Shown: positions 16,075-25,980, numbered from the stretch's first letter. The stretch: 64,000 bases of DNA from Fibrella rubiginis (GCF_017353185.1 NZ_JAFMYV010000007.1:271248-335247), one strand, 5' to 3'. Notes: generated from the sequence alone by a model not told the origin. Numbers and translations are program-made.

Positions 16075-16650
16075 ATGGTACATCGTATCCGCGTTTTCTG
16101 TTGTGTATGTGGGCTATTAGCCGTTGCCGGGGCATGTGCGCCGAAAGTGACCACAGCCAGTCGAAGCAATGCGGGTAGTTATAATGACTATTCCGAAGAC
16201 CTATCGACGATACGACCCGTGTACGGTACGGTTACGCCAACGGCTCATACTGCCCCCACGGCGCCTCCCCCCCGTCCGGTAGAAAGCCCCCAAAAAGCAG
16301 CTACAGCTGCTCCTCCTGAACTGCTACATGTGAACCGACGCGTAGATGCCATTCTGGATACCATGGCTGTGCAAAGCCGCCGAGTACGCTATGCACCTGG
16401 TTATCGGGTGCAGATCTATGTGGGTAATGAACGTAATGCCGCCGATGCCGCCAAGCTACAGCTTTACCAGCTGTTTCCTGAACTCAGCGCCTACATGACC
16501 TACCAGCAACCTACCTACCGGCTCAAAGTAGGCGATTTTATGCGGCGTATGGATATTGACCGGTACCTGCCCAAATTGAAGGCCGCGTTTCCCTCTGCGC
16601 AGTCGCAGCCCGATAGAGTAGACCTTCGTCGGGGCCTCTTAATAAGATAA
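16075..16650 (+). CDS. SPOR-domain lipoprotein
   Basis: A 191-residue protein with a lipoprotein signal peptide (lipobox VAGAC, Cys21) and a Pro/Thr/Ala-rich linker (about 50-85). A C-terminal SPOR domain (about 105-185) starts YRVQIYVGNERNAADA and continues to RLKVGDFMRR. SPOR domains bind denuded peptidoglycan at division sites. The gene is divergent from murB, so both are cell-wall genes sharing a promoter region. Confidence 0.75.
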   Translation: MVHRIRVFCCVCGLLAVAGACAPKVTTASRSNAGSYNDYSEDLSTIRPVYGTVTPTAHTAPTAPPPRPVESPQKAATAAPPELLHVNRRVDAILDTMAVQSRRVRYAPGYRVQIYVGNERNAADAAKLQLYQLFPELSAYMTYQQPTYRLKVGDFMRRMDIDRYLPKLKAAFPSAQSQPDRVDLRRGLLIR

Positions 16651-16675
16651 GTACAACGAAATGGGCGTTGTGCCG

Positions 16676-16683
16676 TAGATTTG
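16676..16683 (+). promoter_or_regulatory. -7 box upstream of gmd
   Basis: TAGATTTG is an exact TAnnTTTG match, 48 nt before the gmd ATG. No convincing TTG is seen at the -33 distance. Confidence 0.4.
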
Positions 16684-16731
16684 CTCCCTGAAACACGAAA
16701 TCTTACAAATTCAGCAGTTGCTTCAAAGTTT

Positions 16732-17844
16732 ATGAAAAAGGCGTTGGTAACCGGCATAACCGGGCAGGACGGGGCTTATTTAGCCGAATTGCTGCTCGAA
16801 AAAGGGTACGAAGTCCACGGCGTGAAGCGTCGTAGCTCGCTCTTCAACACGCAGCGTGTCGATCATTTATACGAGGATCCACACGAAAAGCACGTTCGTT
16901 TCAAGCTCCATTATGGTGATCTGTCCGATTCGACCAATATCATCCGTCTGATCCAGGAAGTGCAGCCCGACGAGATTTATAACCTCGGTGCTATGTCGCA
17001 CGTACGCGTAAGCTTCGACGAACCCGAATACACGGCTATGGTCGACGGCATCGGTACGTTGCGTATCCTGGAAGCTGTGCGCCTGTTGGGCCTGACCGAA
17101 AAAACCCGCGTATACCAGGCCTCGACGTCTGAACTATATGGCGGTGTGCAGGGTCACGCGCAGTCGGAGACTACGCCGTTCTATCCCCGTTCGCCCTATG
17201 CCGTGGCTAAACTGTACGGCTATTGGATCACGGTCAACTACCGCGAGGCTTACAACATGTATGCCTGCAACGGTATTCTGTTCAACCACGAATCACCCCT
17301 GCGCGGCGAGACCTTCGTAACGCGCAAGATCACCCGCGCCGTGTCGCGGATTGGGTTGGGCCTGCAAGACAAAGTGTATCTGGGTAACATGGATTCCCTC
17401 CGCGACTGGGGCCACGCCAAAGACTACGTTGAGGCGATGTACCTGATTCTGCAACAGGATACCCCCGAAGACTACGTTATTGCCACGGGCGTTACCACCA
17501 CGGTACGTGACTTCGTGAAAATGTCGTTTGCCGAAATCGGTGTTGAACTGGAATTCAAAGGCGAGGGCGTAGACGAGAAAGGCTACGTGGTATCATCAAC
17601 GAACCCAGATTTTGCCGTTGAAGTGGGCAAAGAAGTGCTGGCCATCGACCCGCGTTATTTCCGCCCCACAGAGGTAGATCTGCTGCTAGGCGACCCTACC
17701 AAGGCGATGACCAAGCTGAACTGGAAGCCTAAGTACGATCTGGCTGGCCTCGTAAAAGATATGATGCAGGCCGACATCACGCTGTTCCAGCGCGACCAAC
17801 TGCTGGCTAAAAGCGGTCATCAGGTACTGAATTATTACGAATAG
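16732..17844 (+). CDS. gmd: GDP-mannose 4,6-dehydratase
   Basis: Converts GDP-mannose to GDP-4-keto-6-deoxymannose, the precursor of GDP-fucose and related sugars for surface glycans. The 370-residue SDR protein has the NADP motif [26 protein letters not shown], the Tyr156-x3-Lys160 pair in [11 protein letters not shown] and [17 protein letters not shown]. The ATG at 16732 gives MKKALVTG; the upstream in-frame TTG is not needed. Fucose synthase is not adjacent. Confidence 0.95.
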   Translation: MKKALVTGITGQDGAYLAELLLEKGYEVHGVKRRSSLFNTQRVDHLYEDPHEKHVRFKLHYGDLSDSTNIIRLIQEVQPDEIYNLGAMSHVRVSFDEPEYTAMVDGIGTLRILEAVRLLGLTEKTRVYQASTSELYGGVQGHAQSETTPFYPRSPYAVAKLYGYWITVNYREAYNMYACNGILFNHESPLRGETFVTRKITRAVSRIGLGLQDKVYLGNMDSLRDWGHAKDYVEAMYLILQQDTPEDYVIATGVTTTVRDFVKMSFAEIGVELEFKGEGVDEKGYVVSSTNPDFAVEVGKEVLAIDPRYFRPTEVDLLLGDPTKAMTKLNWKPKYDLAGLVKDMMQADITLFQRDQLLAKSGHQVLNYYE

Positions 17845-17883
17845 CAGGAGCGGCCCCAGCGGTCGCCCGAATGCCAACAGAAG

Positions 17884-17918
17884 GGGCGTTGCTGAATCAC
17901 ATCGGCAACGCTCTTTTT
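17884..17918 (+). terminator. terminator after gmd
   Basis: GCGTTGC at 17886-17892 pairs with GCAACGC at 17905-17911, followed by TCTTTTT. It lies 40 nt after the gmd stop. Confidence 0.7.
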
Positions 17919-17997
17919 GTTGTGGGTAGCCTGCCCCCATTTTTGTAAGTTCGCGTTTTAGCCAGCGCGGAACTCACTTCACCCTGTTGCACGTCTC

Positions 17998-20154
17998 ATG
18001 AACAAACACATTCTCTTAACGCTGACAGCCTTTTCGCTGCATAGCCTGATGAACGCACAAACCCTGCCCAAGCCCCCCGTGGCCGCCGTCAAGCCCAAAA
18101 CGCTGACCACAAATGGCGACTCCCGCACCGACAATTATTATTGGCTCAACAACCGCGAAGACAAGGAAGTCATCAACTACCTGACCGACGAGAACGCGTA
18201 TACCGATGCTGTTCTGGCCCCGCAGAAGCCGCTGGAAGACAAGCTCTTCGCCGAAATGAAAGGCCGTATCAAGCAGCAGGACCAGTCGGTGCCGTATAAA
18301 GAAGGAGCCTATTACTACCAGACCAACTTTGTGCAGGGCGGCGAATACCCGATTTACGTCCGCAAGAAAGGGTCGCTGACAGCCCCCGAAGAGGTGATGT
18401 TTGATTGTAATGCGCTGGCCAAAGGACACAACTATTACAACCTGGGTGGTTTTGAAGTGTCGGACAATGACGAGCTGGCCATTTTTTGCGAAGACACGGT
18501 GAGTCGGCGGTTGTATACGTTGCGGGTAAAGAACCTGAAGACAGGGCAGATTTACCCCGAAGCTATCCCGAATGTGGAGGCGGGTGATTTTGCCTGGGCC
18601 ACGGATAACAAGACGTTTTTCTACGTCAAGAAAGACCCAAAAACGCTGCTCGGCTACCAGGTATACCGACATATGCTGGGTAATGACCCTAAGAAAGACG
18701 TACTGGTGTATGAAGAAAAAGACAACCAGTTCTACATGGCGCTGTACCGGATGAAGTCGAAGAAATATATCGCCATCAACTGCGACCACAACGGCGTCAC
18801 GTCGGAATACCGGTTGCTGGAGGCGAAAAACCCCAATGGCGAATTTGTGGTATTTTACCCCCGCGAGCGCGGTCATGAATACGATATTCAGCACTACAAG
18901 GACAAGTTCTACGTTCGCACTAACTACAAGGCGCAGAACTTCCGGCTCATGGAAACGCCCGACAAACTGCGGCAACCCAACATGAAGGCCGAAACCGGTT
19001 ATACCAACGACCGGTCGAAGTGGACGGAGGTGATTCCGAACCGCGCCGACGTGTTTTTCCAGAACATGGACGTGTTTGCCAACCACCTGGTGCTGGGCGA
19101 ACGTAAGGACGGCCTGGCTAAACTGCGTGTGATTAATCAGAAAACGAAGGCCGATGAATACCTCGATTTCGGTGAACCGGCCTACGTAGCTGGTATCGGA
19201 CAGAATCCTGATTTCAACACCGATATTCTGCGTTACGGCTACTCGTCGCTGACCACGCCCGCGTCGGTGTTCGATTATAACATGGACACGAAGGCCAAGA
19301 CGTTGCTGAAGCAGCAGGAGGTGCTGGGTGGCTTCGACAAAAACAATTACACATCTGAGCGTGTATTTGTGACCGCCCGCGACGGGGCTAGGGTGCCGGT
19401 TTCGATTGTGTATCGGAAGGGTACGCCAAAAGATGGTACGTCGCCGGTGCTGCAGTATGCCTACGGTTCTTACGGCAGTAACACCGAGCCGGGCTTTAGC
19501 AGCAACCGCATCAGCCTGCTCGACAGGGGTTTTATCTACGCCATTGCGCACATTCGCGGGGGGCAGGAGATGGGCCGACAGTGGTATGAAGATGGTAAGC
19601 TGTTGAAGAAAAAGAACACCTTCAATGACTTTGTAGATGTGTCTAAGTGGCTGATTGCCAATAAGTATGCGGCCCCAGATAAATTGTTTGCCTTGGGTGG
19701 CTCGGCAGGTGGCCTGTTGATGGGGGCCGTCATTAATCAGGCTCCCGAACTATACCGGGGCGTGGTGGCGGCAGTACCATTTGTGGACGTGGTCACGACC
19801 ATGCTCGACGAAAGTATTCCCCTCACTACCGGTGAGTTTGAAGAGTGGGGTAACCCCAAAAAGAAGGCTTACTACGACTATATGCTGTCGTATTCGCCCT
19901 ATGATCAGGTATCGAAGCAAACGTACCCGAACTTGCTCGTCACCACGGGTTTACACGATTCGCAGGTGCAGTATTGGGAGCCGGCCAAGTGGGTAGCCAA
20001 GCTCCGCACGATGAAAACCGGCGACAACCTGCTGCTGCTCCACACTAACATGGAGGCTGGTCACGGCGGCGCGTCGGGCCGTTTTCAGGCGCTGAAAGAA
20101 GTGGCGATGGAGTATGCATTCATGCTCAATCTAGCCGGGAAGGGAAGTTTGTAA
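17998..20154 (+). CDS. S9-family prolyl oligopeptidase / oligopeptidase B
   Basis: A 718-residue serine peptidase with an N-terminal signal peptide (cleavage near residue 20, MNA-QT), a seven-bladed propeller (about 80-430) and a C-terminal alpha/beta hydrolase domain. The catalytic residues are Ser569 in GGSAGG, Asp654 in GLHDSQVQ and His689 in AGHGGASG. The segment GGQEMGRQWYEDGK is typical of the oligopeptidase B branch, which prefers basic residues. The signal peptide implies periplasmic degradation of short peptides. Confidence 0.92.
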   Translation: MNKHILLTLTAFSLHSLMNAQTLPKPPVAAVKPKTLTTNGDSRTDNYYWLNNREDKEVINYLTDENAYTDAVLAPQKPLEDKLFAEMKGRIKQQDQSVPYKEGAYYYQTNFVQGGEYPIYVRKKGSLTAPEEVMFDCNALAKGHNYYNLGGFEVSDNDELAIFCEDTVSRRLYTLRVKNLKTGQIYPEAIPNVEAGDFAWATDNKTFFYVKKDPKTLLGYQVYRHMLGNDPKKDVLVYEEKDNQFYMALYRMKSKKYIAINCDHNGVTSEYRLLEAKNPNGEFVVFYPRERGHEYDIQHYKDKFYVRTNYKAQNFRLMETPDKLRQPNMKAETGYTNDRSKWTEVIPNRADVFFQNMDVFANHLVLGERKDGLAKLRVINQKTKADEYLDFGEPAYVAGIGQNPDFNTDILRYGYSSLTTPASVFDYNMDTKAKTLLKQQEVLGGFDKNNYTSERVFVTARDGARVPVSIVYRKGTPKDGTSPVLQYAYGSYGSNTEPGFSSNRISLLDRGFIYAIAHIRGGQEMGRQWYEDGKLLKKKNTFNDFVDVSKWLIANKYAAPDKLFALGGSAGGLLMGAVINQAPELYRGVVAAVPFVDVVTTMLDESIPLTTGEFEEWGNPKKKAYYDYMLSYSPYDQVSKQTYPNLLVTTGLHDSQVQYWEPAKWVAKLRTMKTGDNLLLLHTNMEAGHGGASGRFQALKEVAMEYAFMLNLAGKGSL

Positions 20155-20164
20155 GGTTCGCGAC

Positions 20165-20186
20165 GGGCGGCTACGATGAGCCGCCC
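20165..20186 (+). terminator. hairpin after the S9 peptidase gene
   Basis: GGGCGGCT at 20165-20172 pairs with AGCCGCCC at 20179-20186 around 6 nt. The following TTATTGTTA is a weak T-run, so termination is plausible but not certain. Confidence 0.5.
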
Positions 20187-20256
20187 TTATTGTTATATAG
20201 AACTTTGACCTATTCGCAGATTGTTAATAGCTTGGTGAACGGAACCAACAAATAGG

Positions 20257-20820
20257 ATGGAAGCGCAGAAAGTCAATATTGAGCAACCTTTAACTGCTGA
20301 GCAGATTATTTCTGCTCATAAAGCTCTTTCAGTTAAAAAACGTAAAAAGGTGAGACAGGTATTTAGGATTATTCATGCTTTTAAGGTTGTACAGTATCGT
20401 AAAAGGGAATCATCCACGGTAAAGAAAGAGAAGCGATTATTCGTTTCTGCTAAGGCTGGCCTTGAATTGAAAGGCGATGTCCAAATAGGTGATCCTTTTC
20501 GGGAACACTCAACCTATAAGTATTTATCTCCACCAAACCAACTCTGGCATTTAAACGCGTTGTTAGGAGACGACTTAGTCAATCAAGCATTGGAAGACAA
20601 CAACGGTCGGTTGAGTGATAGTACTATTATAGATTTGTTGGCTAAACATTCCCTACCGTTTTACACAGATACTAATGAGCGTATTTTGTTTTTAGGTGAA
20701 AACAAACTAGCAGAGCGTGAACTCGGCCCTCTCAAACCAATCTCGGCTGTAGAAGCAGTTCAACGATACGGGCTTGCGAAACTGGAAGAAGCCAGTGAAA
20801 AGAGTTATACCCAAATCTGA
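20257..20820 (+). CDS. unrecognised protein, first gene of a coupled pair
   Basis: I do not recognise this 187-residue protein. It starts with a helical region containing a strongly basic patch (SVKKRKKVRQVFRII near 29-43, then YRKRESSTVKKEKR), followed by a mixed alpha/beta part with NQLWHLNALLGDDLVNQALED and an acidic C-terminus. There is no signal peptide or membrane segment. The TGA overlaps the ATG of the next gene by one base (TGATG), so the two are translationally coupled. The pair is visibly more AT-rich than its neighbours. A basic upstream partner coupled to a compact second protein would suit an antitoxin-toxin or regulator-effector unit, but that is inference. Confidence 0.6.
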   Translation: MEAQKVNIEQPLTAEQIISAHKALSVKKRKKVRQVFRIIHAFKVVQYRKRESSTVKKEKRLFVSAKAGLELKGDVQIGDPFREHSTYKYLSPPNQLWHLNALLGDDLVNQALEDNNGRLSDSTIIDLLAKHSLPFYTDTNERILFLGENKLAERELGPLKPISAVEAVQRYGLAKLEEASEKSYTQI

Positions 20821-21302
20821 TGCCTGTCCCGACGCCTGAATTAGTCAACCGATTAGGTGTTCCAATACAACCGTTTGAGCGTAGTTTTTCAAAAAGAACT
20901 ATAGCTATGGGAGAAGCCGATTTATTCGATGACGCTGTTTTTGACGCAACTAACGGTGGTCTTCCACCCGATTGCATTGAAACGCCCATCGAAAGCGTAA
21001 CTAGGCAGGGTTCAGTAGGTCGCTATTTGTGGGTAATTGATTCGCTTGGTTTGAAAATCATTTTGGAAGCTACGCCGAATCCAAAGCGTACGACACGCCC
21101 AATCGTATGCCACACTAATATTACCGGGGGAAAACCAGCGTTGCATGGTGGCGAACTTTGGTTTGGTGCAGATGATAAAGTTTACATAAACAACGCATCG
21201 GGGAGATATGGAAATGCTGAACCAGAGCAGTGGGAGGCAGTTTTAGCTTATTTTACTTTTATCGGCTACGAAGTAGTTTCGCTTCCTTTTCTGTTCGGCT
21301 AA
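20820..21302 (+). CDS. unrecognised protein, second gene of a coupled pair; effector-like C-terminus
   Basis: The 160-residue product has no signal peptide. Its C-terminal half carries the pattern CHTNITGGKPALHGGELW and VYINNASGRYG (about 99-133), then an EQWEAVLAYFTFIGYEV helix. From memory, a similar H-x-x-L-x-x-GxP ... GEL/I ... NxSGxY signature occurs near the ends of some bacterial effector or toxin domains, but I cannot verify this here. It is coupled by TGATG to the upstream gene and AT-rich like it. It ends 4 bp from the convergent ABC gene. Confidence 0.55.
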   Translation: MPVPTPELVNRLGVPIQPFERSFSKRTIAMGEADLFDDAVFDATNGGLPPDCIETPIESVTRQGSVGRYLWVIDSLGLKIILEATPNPKRTTRPIVCHTNITGGKPALHGGELWFGADDKVYINNASGRYGNAEPEQWEAVLAYFTFIGYEVVSLPFLFG

Positions 21303-21306
21303 TCTG

Positions 21307-22770
21307 CTACAACGCCCGCCCATTTTCCAGCCGTAAAAAATGCGTTACCGACGTTGGTATTTCGTCTGTATAGTGCGTCACAAACAGGAGCGTGGTGTTG
21401 TCTGGCAGGTTATCAAGCAGGTGCCGGGCACGGATAATCTGGGCGGGGTCGAGGCACTGGAAGGGTTCGTCGAAGATCAGCACCGGTGGGCGTTTGAGCA
21501 AGGCCCGGCACAATAATACGAGCCGTTGTTGCCCCGCTGACAAACTACCAAACTGCCGGTCAATGAATGTGTCCAGGTCAAAGTAAGCGAGCAACGACAG
21601 GGCATCGGCGGCGTGGGTCGGAGTAACCATGCGGGGTACCACAAGCGTGTCGGTGAGGCCGGTATAGACCACGTCGCGGACCGTGAGGTGGCGTGGAAAA
21701 TACAGGTGCAGTTCGGGCGAGACAAAGCCGATCTGGCGTTTTATGGACCATATGCTCTGCCCTGTGCCCGTGCGCCCCCGCCCGTGGGGTTTGCCAAACA
21801 GCCGAATGTCATTGGCATAAGCCTGGGGGTGGTCGCCGTAAAGCAAACTCAGCAAAACAGATTTTCCTGACCCATTCGGCCCTAGTAAGGCCCAGCGTTC
21901 GCCCACCCGAACAGTCCAGTTCAGTTGATCCAAAATTACGCTATCGCCATACCGGACGGTCACGTCGCGCAGGTCAAACACCCTATCGGAAGGCAGCGGC
22001 GGCATCGGGGGCGTCTGCCAGTTGGGCAGGGGCGGGGTGGCTGTTTCCGCTATACCCAAAACCGGTAGCTCAGAACCCGTTTCAGGTCGAATTCTTTGCG
22101 AAACTACCTGTCCATACGCTACGTCGATCACATGGGTAATGGCCATTGGCAGCACGTCGGGCGGGGCCACCAGCACCAGTTGCGTACCGGCATTCATTAA
22201 TTCATCAAGCCAGTTGACCAAGTCTTGCCGCATGGCCGCGTCCAGCCCCACAAATGGATCATCAAGTAGCAGCAGTGCTGGCTTGTTCAATAGCGCTTTG
22301 GCAATCAATACTTTTCGCGACTGTCCGTTCGATAGTTTGATGAACGGCAACGACAGCAACGGCAGTAAGCCTAATCGACTCAGAATACGTTCGCTATCAG
22401 CAAGTTGATCGTTCTGAAGTCCTAAAAAAGCCTGTACGTCGAGACTTTCTTCGAGGCCGGCGTGGTAGCGTTGCTGGTAGAAAAAACGACCGTAGTCGAA
22501 GGCGTGTGAGGCCGCCCGGAATGTCACTAGTGCCGTGCGGGCTTTGTGCTGTTCGCGGGTAATTCGTGGGTCCGAACAGCTGTTTTGGCTGAAAGAAAAC
22601 TGACCCGCCTGTGGCAGCAGTTGCCCGGCCAATGCCTCCAGTAGCAGCGACTTCCCCGCGCCCGTTGGTCCAATAATAGCCCAGTGCTGCCCCGGCTCCA
22701 ATACCAAATTGATATCCCGCAACACCACCGCTAACCCCTTTCGAAACAGCGCATTTTCCAGTTGAATCAT
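21307..22770 (-). CDS. ABC protein with two fused ATPase domains (ModF/PhrA-like)
   Basis: The 487-residue protein contains two ABC ATPase domains and no membrane segments. Domain 1 has Walker A GPTGAGKS at 34-41, signature LSNGQSRKVLIAKALL and Walker B LLLLDDPFVGLD. Domain 2 has Walker A GPNGSGKS, signature LSAGQQRLVLLCRALL and FDEPFQCLD. Fused twin ATPases without a permease resemble ModF/PhrA, whose role is not settled. No permease or binding-protein gene is adjacent. Confidence 0.85.
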   Translation of the reverse strand: MIQLENALFRKGLAVVLRDINLVLEPGQHWAIIGPTGAGKSLLLEALAGQLLPQAGQFSFSQNSCSDPRITREQHKARTALVTFRAASHAFDYGRFFYQQRYHAGLEESLDVQAFLGLQNDQLADSERILSRLGLLPLLSLPFIKLSNGQSRKVLIAKALLNKPALLLLDDPFVGLDAAMRQDLVNWLDELMNAGTQLVLVAPPDVLPMAITHVIDVAYGQVVSQRIRPETGSELPVLGIAETATPPLPNWQTPPMPPLPSDRVFDLRDVTVRYGDSVILDQLNWTVRVGERWALLGPNGSGKSVLLSLLYGDHPQAYANDIRLFGKPHGRGRTGTGQSIWSIKRQIGFVSPELHLYFPRHLTVRDVVYTGLTDTLVVPRMVTPTHAADALSLLAYFDLDTFIDRQFGSLSAGQQRLVLLCRALLKRPPVLIFDEPFQCLDPAQIIRARHLLDNLPDNTTLLFVTHYTDEIPTSVTHFLRLENGRAL

Positions 22771-22805
22771 AGGTATGTATGCAGTAGCGATAATAGGTTA
22801 TACCT

Positions 22806-23135
22806 CTACGCCGACTGATACGGGCCTACTATGGGTTTCCAAAATACGCGAACTTGGCTAATATCGACTTTCGGTCTAGCTAGAGCTAGGTCATAGTTTT
22901 CCTGCACAGTCAACCAGAATTCAGCCGATGTATTCGGAAACGCTACTGCAAGCCGGATGGCCATTTCCGGGGTAACACTCTGTTTGCAGTTGATGATAGC
23001 CGAGAGCGTCTTTCGGGTAGTTCCCAAACCAGTCGCTACCTCGCCAATGGGTAATTTTTGTCCAGTTTCTTCGCGTAGTCCCTCTATGGTTTCGCGGATC
23101 AGTTCACCGGGGTGAGCCGGGTCGAAAAGTGCCAT
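22806..23135 (-). CDS. higA: HigA-family antitoxin
   Basis: A 109-residue Xre-type helix-turn-helix antitoxin. It starts PAHPGELIRETIEGL and has the HTH IGEVATGLGTTRKTLSAIIN (about 32-51), then SVTPEMAIRLAVAF and SAEFWLTVQENYDL, all typical of HigA. It lies 12 bp downstream of the toxin gene, the reversed order usual for higBA. It should neutralise HigB and repress the operon. Confidence 0.9.
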   Translation of the reverse strand: MALFDPAHPGELIRETIEGLREETGQKLPIGEVATGLGTTRKTLSAIINCKQSVTPEMAIRLAVAFPNTSAEFWLTVQENYDLALARPKVDISQVRVFWKPIVGPYQSA

Positions 23136-23147
23136 GTGAGTGTTTAT

Positions 23148-23426
23148 TTAATGATAATCTATATAATCAACATCGGTGGCGTTCTCACCGTCAAACCGAA
23201 ACGTAATGCGCCAGTTACCAGACACTTTGACCGCATAATACCCATCCAAATCTCCTTTCAATGGGTGGAAATTATAACCGGGTTGATTCATTTGTTCAGG
23301 ACTTGTTGCCGCTTCTAATCGCGTTAAAATCAGTCGAATCTTGGCAAGATGAACCTGCTGTAGTTTAGAACGGTCACCTTTAGTGGCATAACGTTCTAAA
23401 CCTTTATTACGATAGCTGACAATCAT
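23148..23426 (-). CDS. higB: HigB/RelE-type toxin
   Basis: A 92-residue RelE-superfamily ribosome-dependent mRNA interferase. Features are SYRNKGLERYATKGDRSKL at the start, LEAATSPEQMNQPGYNFHPLKG in the middle, and YYAVKVSGNWRITFRFDGENATDVDYIDYH at the end, matching HigB proteins (Arg-Ile-x-Phe strand and terminal DYH). It is upstream of higA on the same strand. Confidence 0.9.
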   Translation of the reverse strand: MIVSYRNKGLERYATKGDRSKLQQVHLAKIRLILTRLEAATSPEQMNQPGYNFHPLKGDLDGYYAVKVSGNWRITFRFDGENATDVDYIDYH

Positions 23427-23460
23427 AACGCAAATGTAACACGAAACGTGTCAGGTGTCA

Positions 23461-25980
23461 TTACAAACAATCCACGTCGATGACGATGCTCACCTGACGG
23501 AGACCTTTGTCGGTGAGAATGTTGGTGATGCATTCTTGGATAAATGCCTTCACGGCTTTGAAATTGATCTTTTCGCGCTCCAGTTTGATCAGAATATCGT
23601 ACAGAAACTGGTTACGAACACGCTCCACCAGCGGCTCTTCGGGGCCAAGCGTGCGCTCATCGCCCAGCTTTTCGGCCAGGTCGGCGCGGAGTTTGTCGGC
23701 GGCGCGTTTGCTCACGCGCTGGTCGGTGTGGCGCACGGTGAGTTTGATGAGGCGAGAGAAGGGCGGGTAGTTGAAATTCTGGCGTTCCACGATCTCGTCG
23801 GTGTAGAGGGCGTGGTAATCGTTGTCGATGATCTTATTCAGTACTGGCTGGGTGGGATTTGCGGTTTGGATGAGCACGCGCCCCTGCCGGTCGGCCCGCC
23901 GACCGGCCCGGCCACTCACCTGCGTCATCATCTGAAAAGCCCGCTCGGTGGCCCTGAATTCGGGGAAATGAATGATCCGGTCGGCGTCGAAAATACCGAC
24001 TAAACTCACATTGTCGAAATCTAATCCCTTGGTAATCATCTGCGTACCTACCAGAATATCGACGTTGCCGGTTTCAAATTCCTGGATAATCTGCTGGTAA
24101 GCGTTCTTGGCCCGCGTCGTGTCGAGGTCCATGCGCTGAATCCGGGCGTCGGGAAACAGAATCTGGAGTTGGTCTTCCAGTTTCTCGGTGCCGTAACCCA
24201 CCGTTTTTACTTTGGTTGAACCGCAGATGGGGCACAGTTTGGGTACCATCTCTTTGTGACCACAGTAGTGGCAGCGCAATTCGGCGGCGCGCTGGTGGTA
24301 GGTCAGGCTCACGGCACAGTTGGGGCACTGTCCAATCCATTCGCAGTCTTCACACTGGATATACGGCGAATAGCCTCGCCGATTCTGGAATAAAATGCTT
24401 TGTTCGCCCCGCTCCAGATTGTCGGACAGCGCCTGATACAGCACCGACGAAAACTCATTTTTCATGGTTTTCTGGTGCCGCTCCTTCTTCACGTCGATGA
24501 GCGAAATAAATGGCAGGTTGGCATCGCCATACCGCTGGAACAACTCCACCAGCCCATAGCGACCCTGTTTAGCCTGGTAATATGATTCAATGCTTGGTGT
24601 AGCAGACCCCAGCAACACCTTAGCCTGTTGCCAGTAGGCCATCATCATGGCCACGTCGCGGGCATGGTAGCGCGGGGCGGGGTCGTGCTGTTTATAGGAC
24701 GTCTCATGCTCTTCGTCGACGATGATCAGGCCGAGGTTATCGAACGGCAGAAACACTGCCGACCGCACACCCACCACAAACTGATACTGCCCCGACACAA
24801 TGCCTTTCCATACTTCAACCCGCTCATTATCAGAGAATTTTGAGTGGTAAATGCCCATCTTGTCGCCGAACACTTTTTGCAGGCGTACTACAATCTGGGT
24901 GGTCAGGGCAATTTCGGGCAGGAGGTACAGCACCTGCGATCCACCTGCCAATACCTTCTGAATCAGGTCGATATACACTTCGGTTTTGCCGCTGCCCGTG
25001 ATACCGTGAAAGAGTACAATGTCCTTTTCGGCGAAAAACGCCATCGTCTTGTCGGAGGCAGCCTGCTGGGCGGGAGTCAGCTTGATTTCACCCTGGGGCG
25101 AATAGGTCTGCGAGAAGCGCGGCTGGATAAGCTCGAACGTTTCGAACACACCATTTTTGATGAGCGTGGCCAACGACGAAGACGAAATTTCATCGTCCTG
25201 ATTCAGCAGCGCTTTGTCGAGACCGGTCTGGTTCAGAGCAGGATTACGTTGTAACGGAACGTGACTTAAGTAGCGCATGACCGCCTCCTGCTGTTTAGGT
25301 AATTTTTCTAGTTTTCGAAGCAGAGATAACAGCAAGTCGGGGTTTTCATACTGCTGACTAAGTCGAATTTTACGCACCATTTTAGGTACATATTTTTCTT
25401 TGACCTCATCAAACACGATGACAGCCCGTTTACCCACCAATGACTTGATCAGCGTGGGTACGTTGACCTCACCAACGAGCCGCCCAACCTCTTCATACGA
25501 CAGCGCCGGGTGCTTGCGCAGTTCGTCGAGCAGAACCGTTTCCTGCTCTGTCAGCAGTTCGGGATAATCGAAATCAGGGTTAAACTGTACCTTCGACTGG
25601 CTCGTGATTTTCAGCCCAGACGGTAGTGCCACGTTAAGTACTTCACCCACACAACACATATAGTACTCTGACATCCAGGTAAATAACTGTAATTGGTAAC
25701 CTGTCACGAGCGGGTATTCGTCCAGCAGTTCGAGCACGTAGCGAGCCTGATAGCTCTGGGGTGGCTGGTTGTGCAACCGCGCCACTACAGCGGTCATTAC
25801 CCGGCTCTTTCCGAAAGGAACAATTACTCTGGCCCCAATTTTGATAAGCCCGTTCATCTCCCGCTGAACCCGATAAGTAAACAATCGCGGCACAGGAATT
25901 GGCAGGATTAGATCGACAAAAAAGGTGCGCTCTTCAATTGACGAGTAGGTAAACAGAGGCTCAGACGACGAGTTATTCAT
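23461..25980 (-). CDS. priA: primosomal protein N' (replication restart helicase)
   Basis: PriA recognises stalled forks and reloads the replisome. The 839-residue protein has the N-terminal DNA-binding domain (VPRLFTYRV). The helicase core has Walker A GITGSGKTEVY with Lys332, the DEEH box in IIVDEEHETSYKQ and GSATPSIESYYQ. Paired zinc-binding cysteines are in CEDCEWIGQCPNC and CHYCGHKEMVPKLCPICG. Motifs V and VI follow (GTQMITKGLDF, QVSGRAGR). Length is normal. The ATG at 25980 gives MNNSSSEP; an in-frame later start is possible. Confidence 0.95.
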   Translation of the reverse strand: MNNSSSEPLFTYSSIEERTFFVDLILPIPVPRLFTYRVQREMNGLIKIGARVIVPFGKSRVMTAVVARLHNQPPQSYQARYVLELLDEYPLVTGYQLQLFTWMSEYYMCCVGEVLNVALPSGLKITSQSKVQFNPDFDYPELLTEQETVLLDELRKHPALSYEEVGRLVGEVNVPTLIKSLVGKRAVIVFDEVKEKYVPKMVRKIRLSQQYENPDLLLSLLRKLEKLPKQQEAVMRYLSHVPLQRNPALNQTGLDKALLNQDDEISSSSLATLIKNGVFETFELIQPRFSQTYSPQGEIKLTPAQQAASDKTMAFFAEKDIVLFHGITGSGKTEVYIDLIQKVLAGGSQVLYLLPEIALTTQIVVRLQKVFGDKMGIYHSKFSDNERVEVWKGIVSGQYQFVVGVRSAVFLPFDNLGLIIVDEEHETSYKQHDPAPRYHARDVAMMMAYWQQAKVLLGSATPSIESYYQAKQGRYGLVELFQRYGDANLPFISLIDVKKERHQKTMKNEFSSVLYQALSDNLERGEQSILFQNRRGYSPYIQCEDCEWIGQCPNCAVSLTYHQRAAELRCHYCGHKEMVPKLCPICGSTKVKTVGYGTEKLEDQLQILFPDARIQRMDLDTTRAKNAYQQIIQEFETGNVDILVGTQMITKGLDFDNVSLVGIFDADRIIHFPEFRATERAFQMMTQVSGRAGRRADRQGRVLIQTANPTQPVLNKIIDNDYHALYTDEIVERQNFNYPPFSRLIKLTVRHTDQRVSKRAADKLRADLAEKLGDERTLGPEEPLVERVRNQFLYDILIKLEREKINFKAVKAFIQECITNILTDKGLRQVSIVIDVDCL

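Noticed and set aside
18016..19551. A 511-codon open frame on the minus strand, opposite the S9 peptidase gene
   Set aside because: It lies entirely within a well-supported peptidase gene, has a composition typical of antisense frames (rich in Val, His, Phe, Gln) and no recognisable motif.
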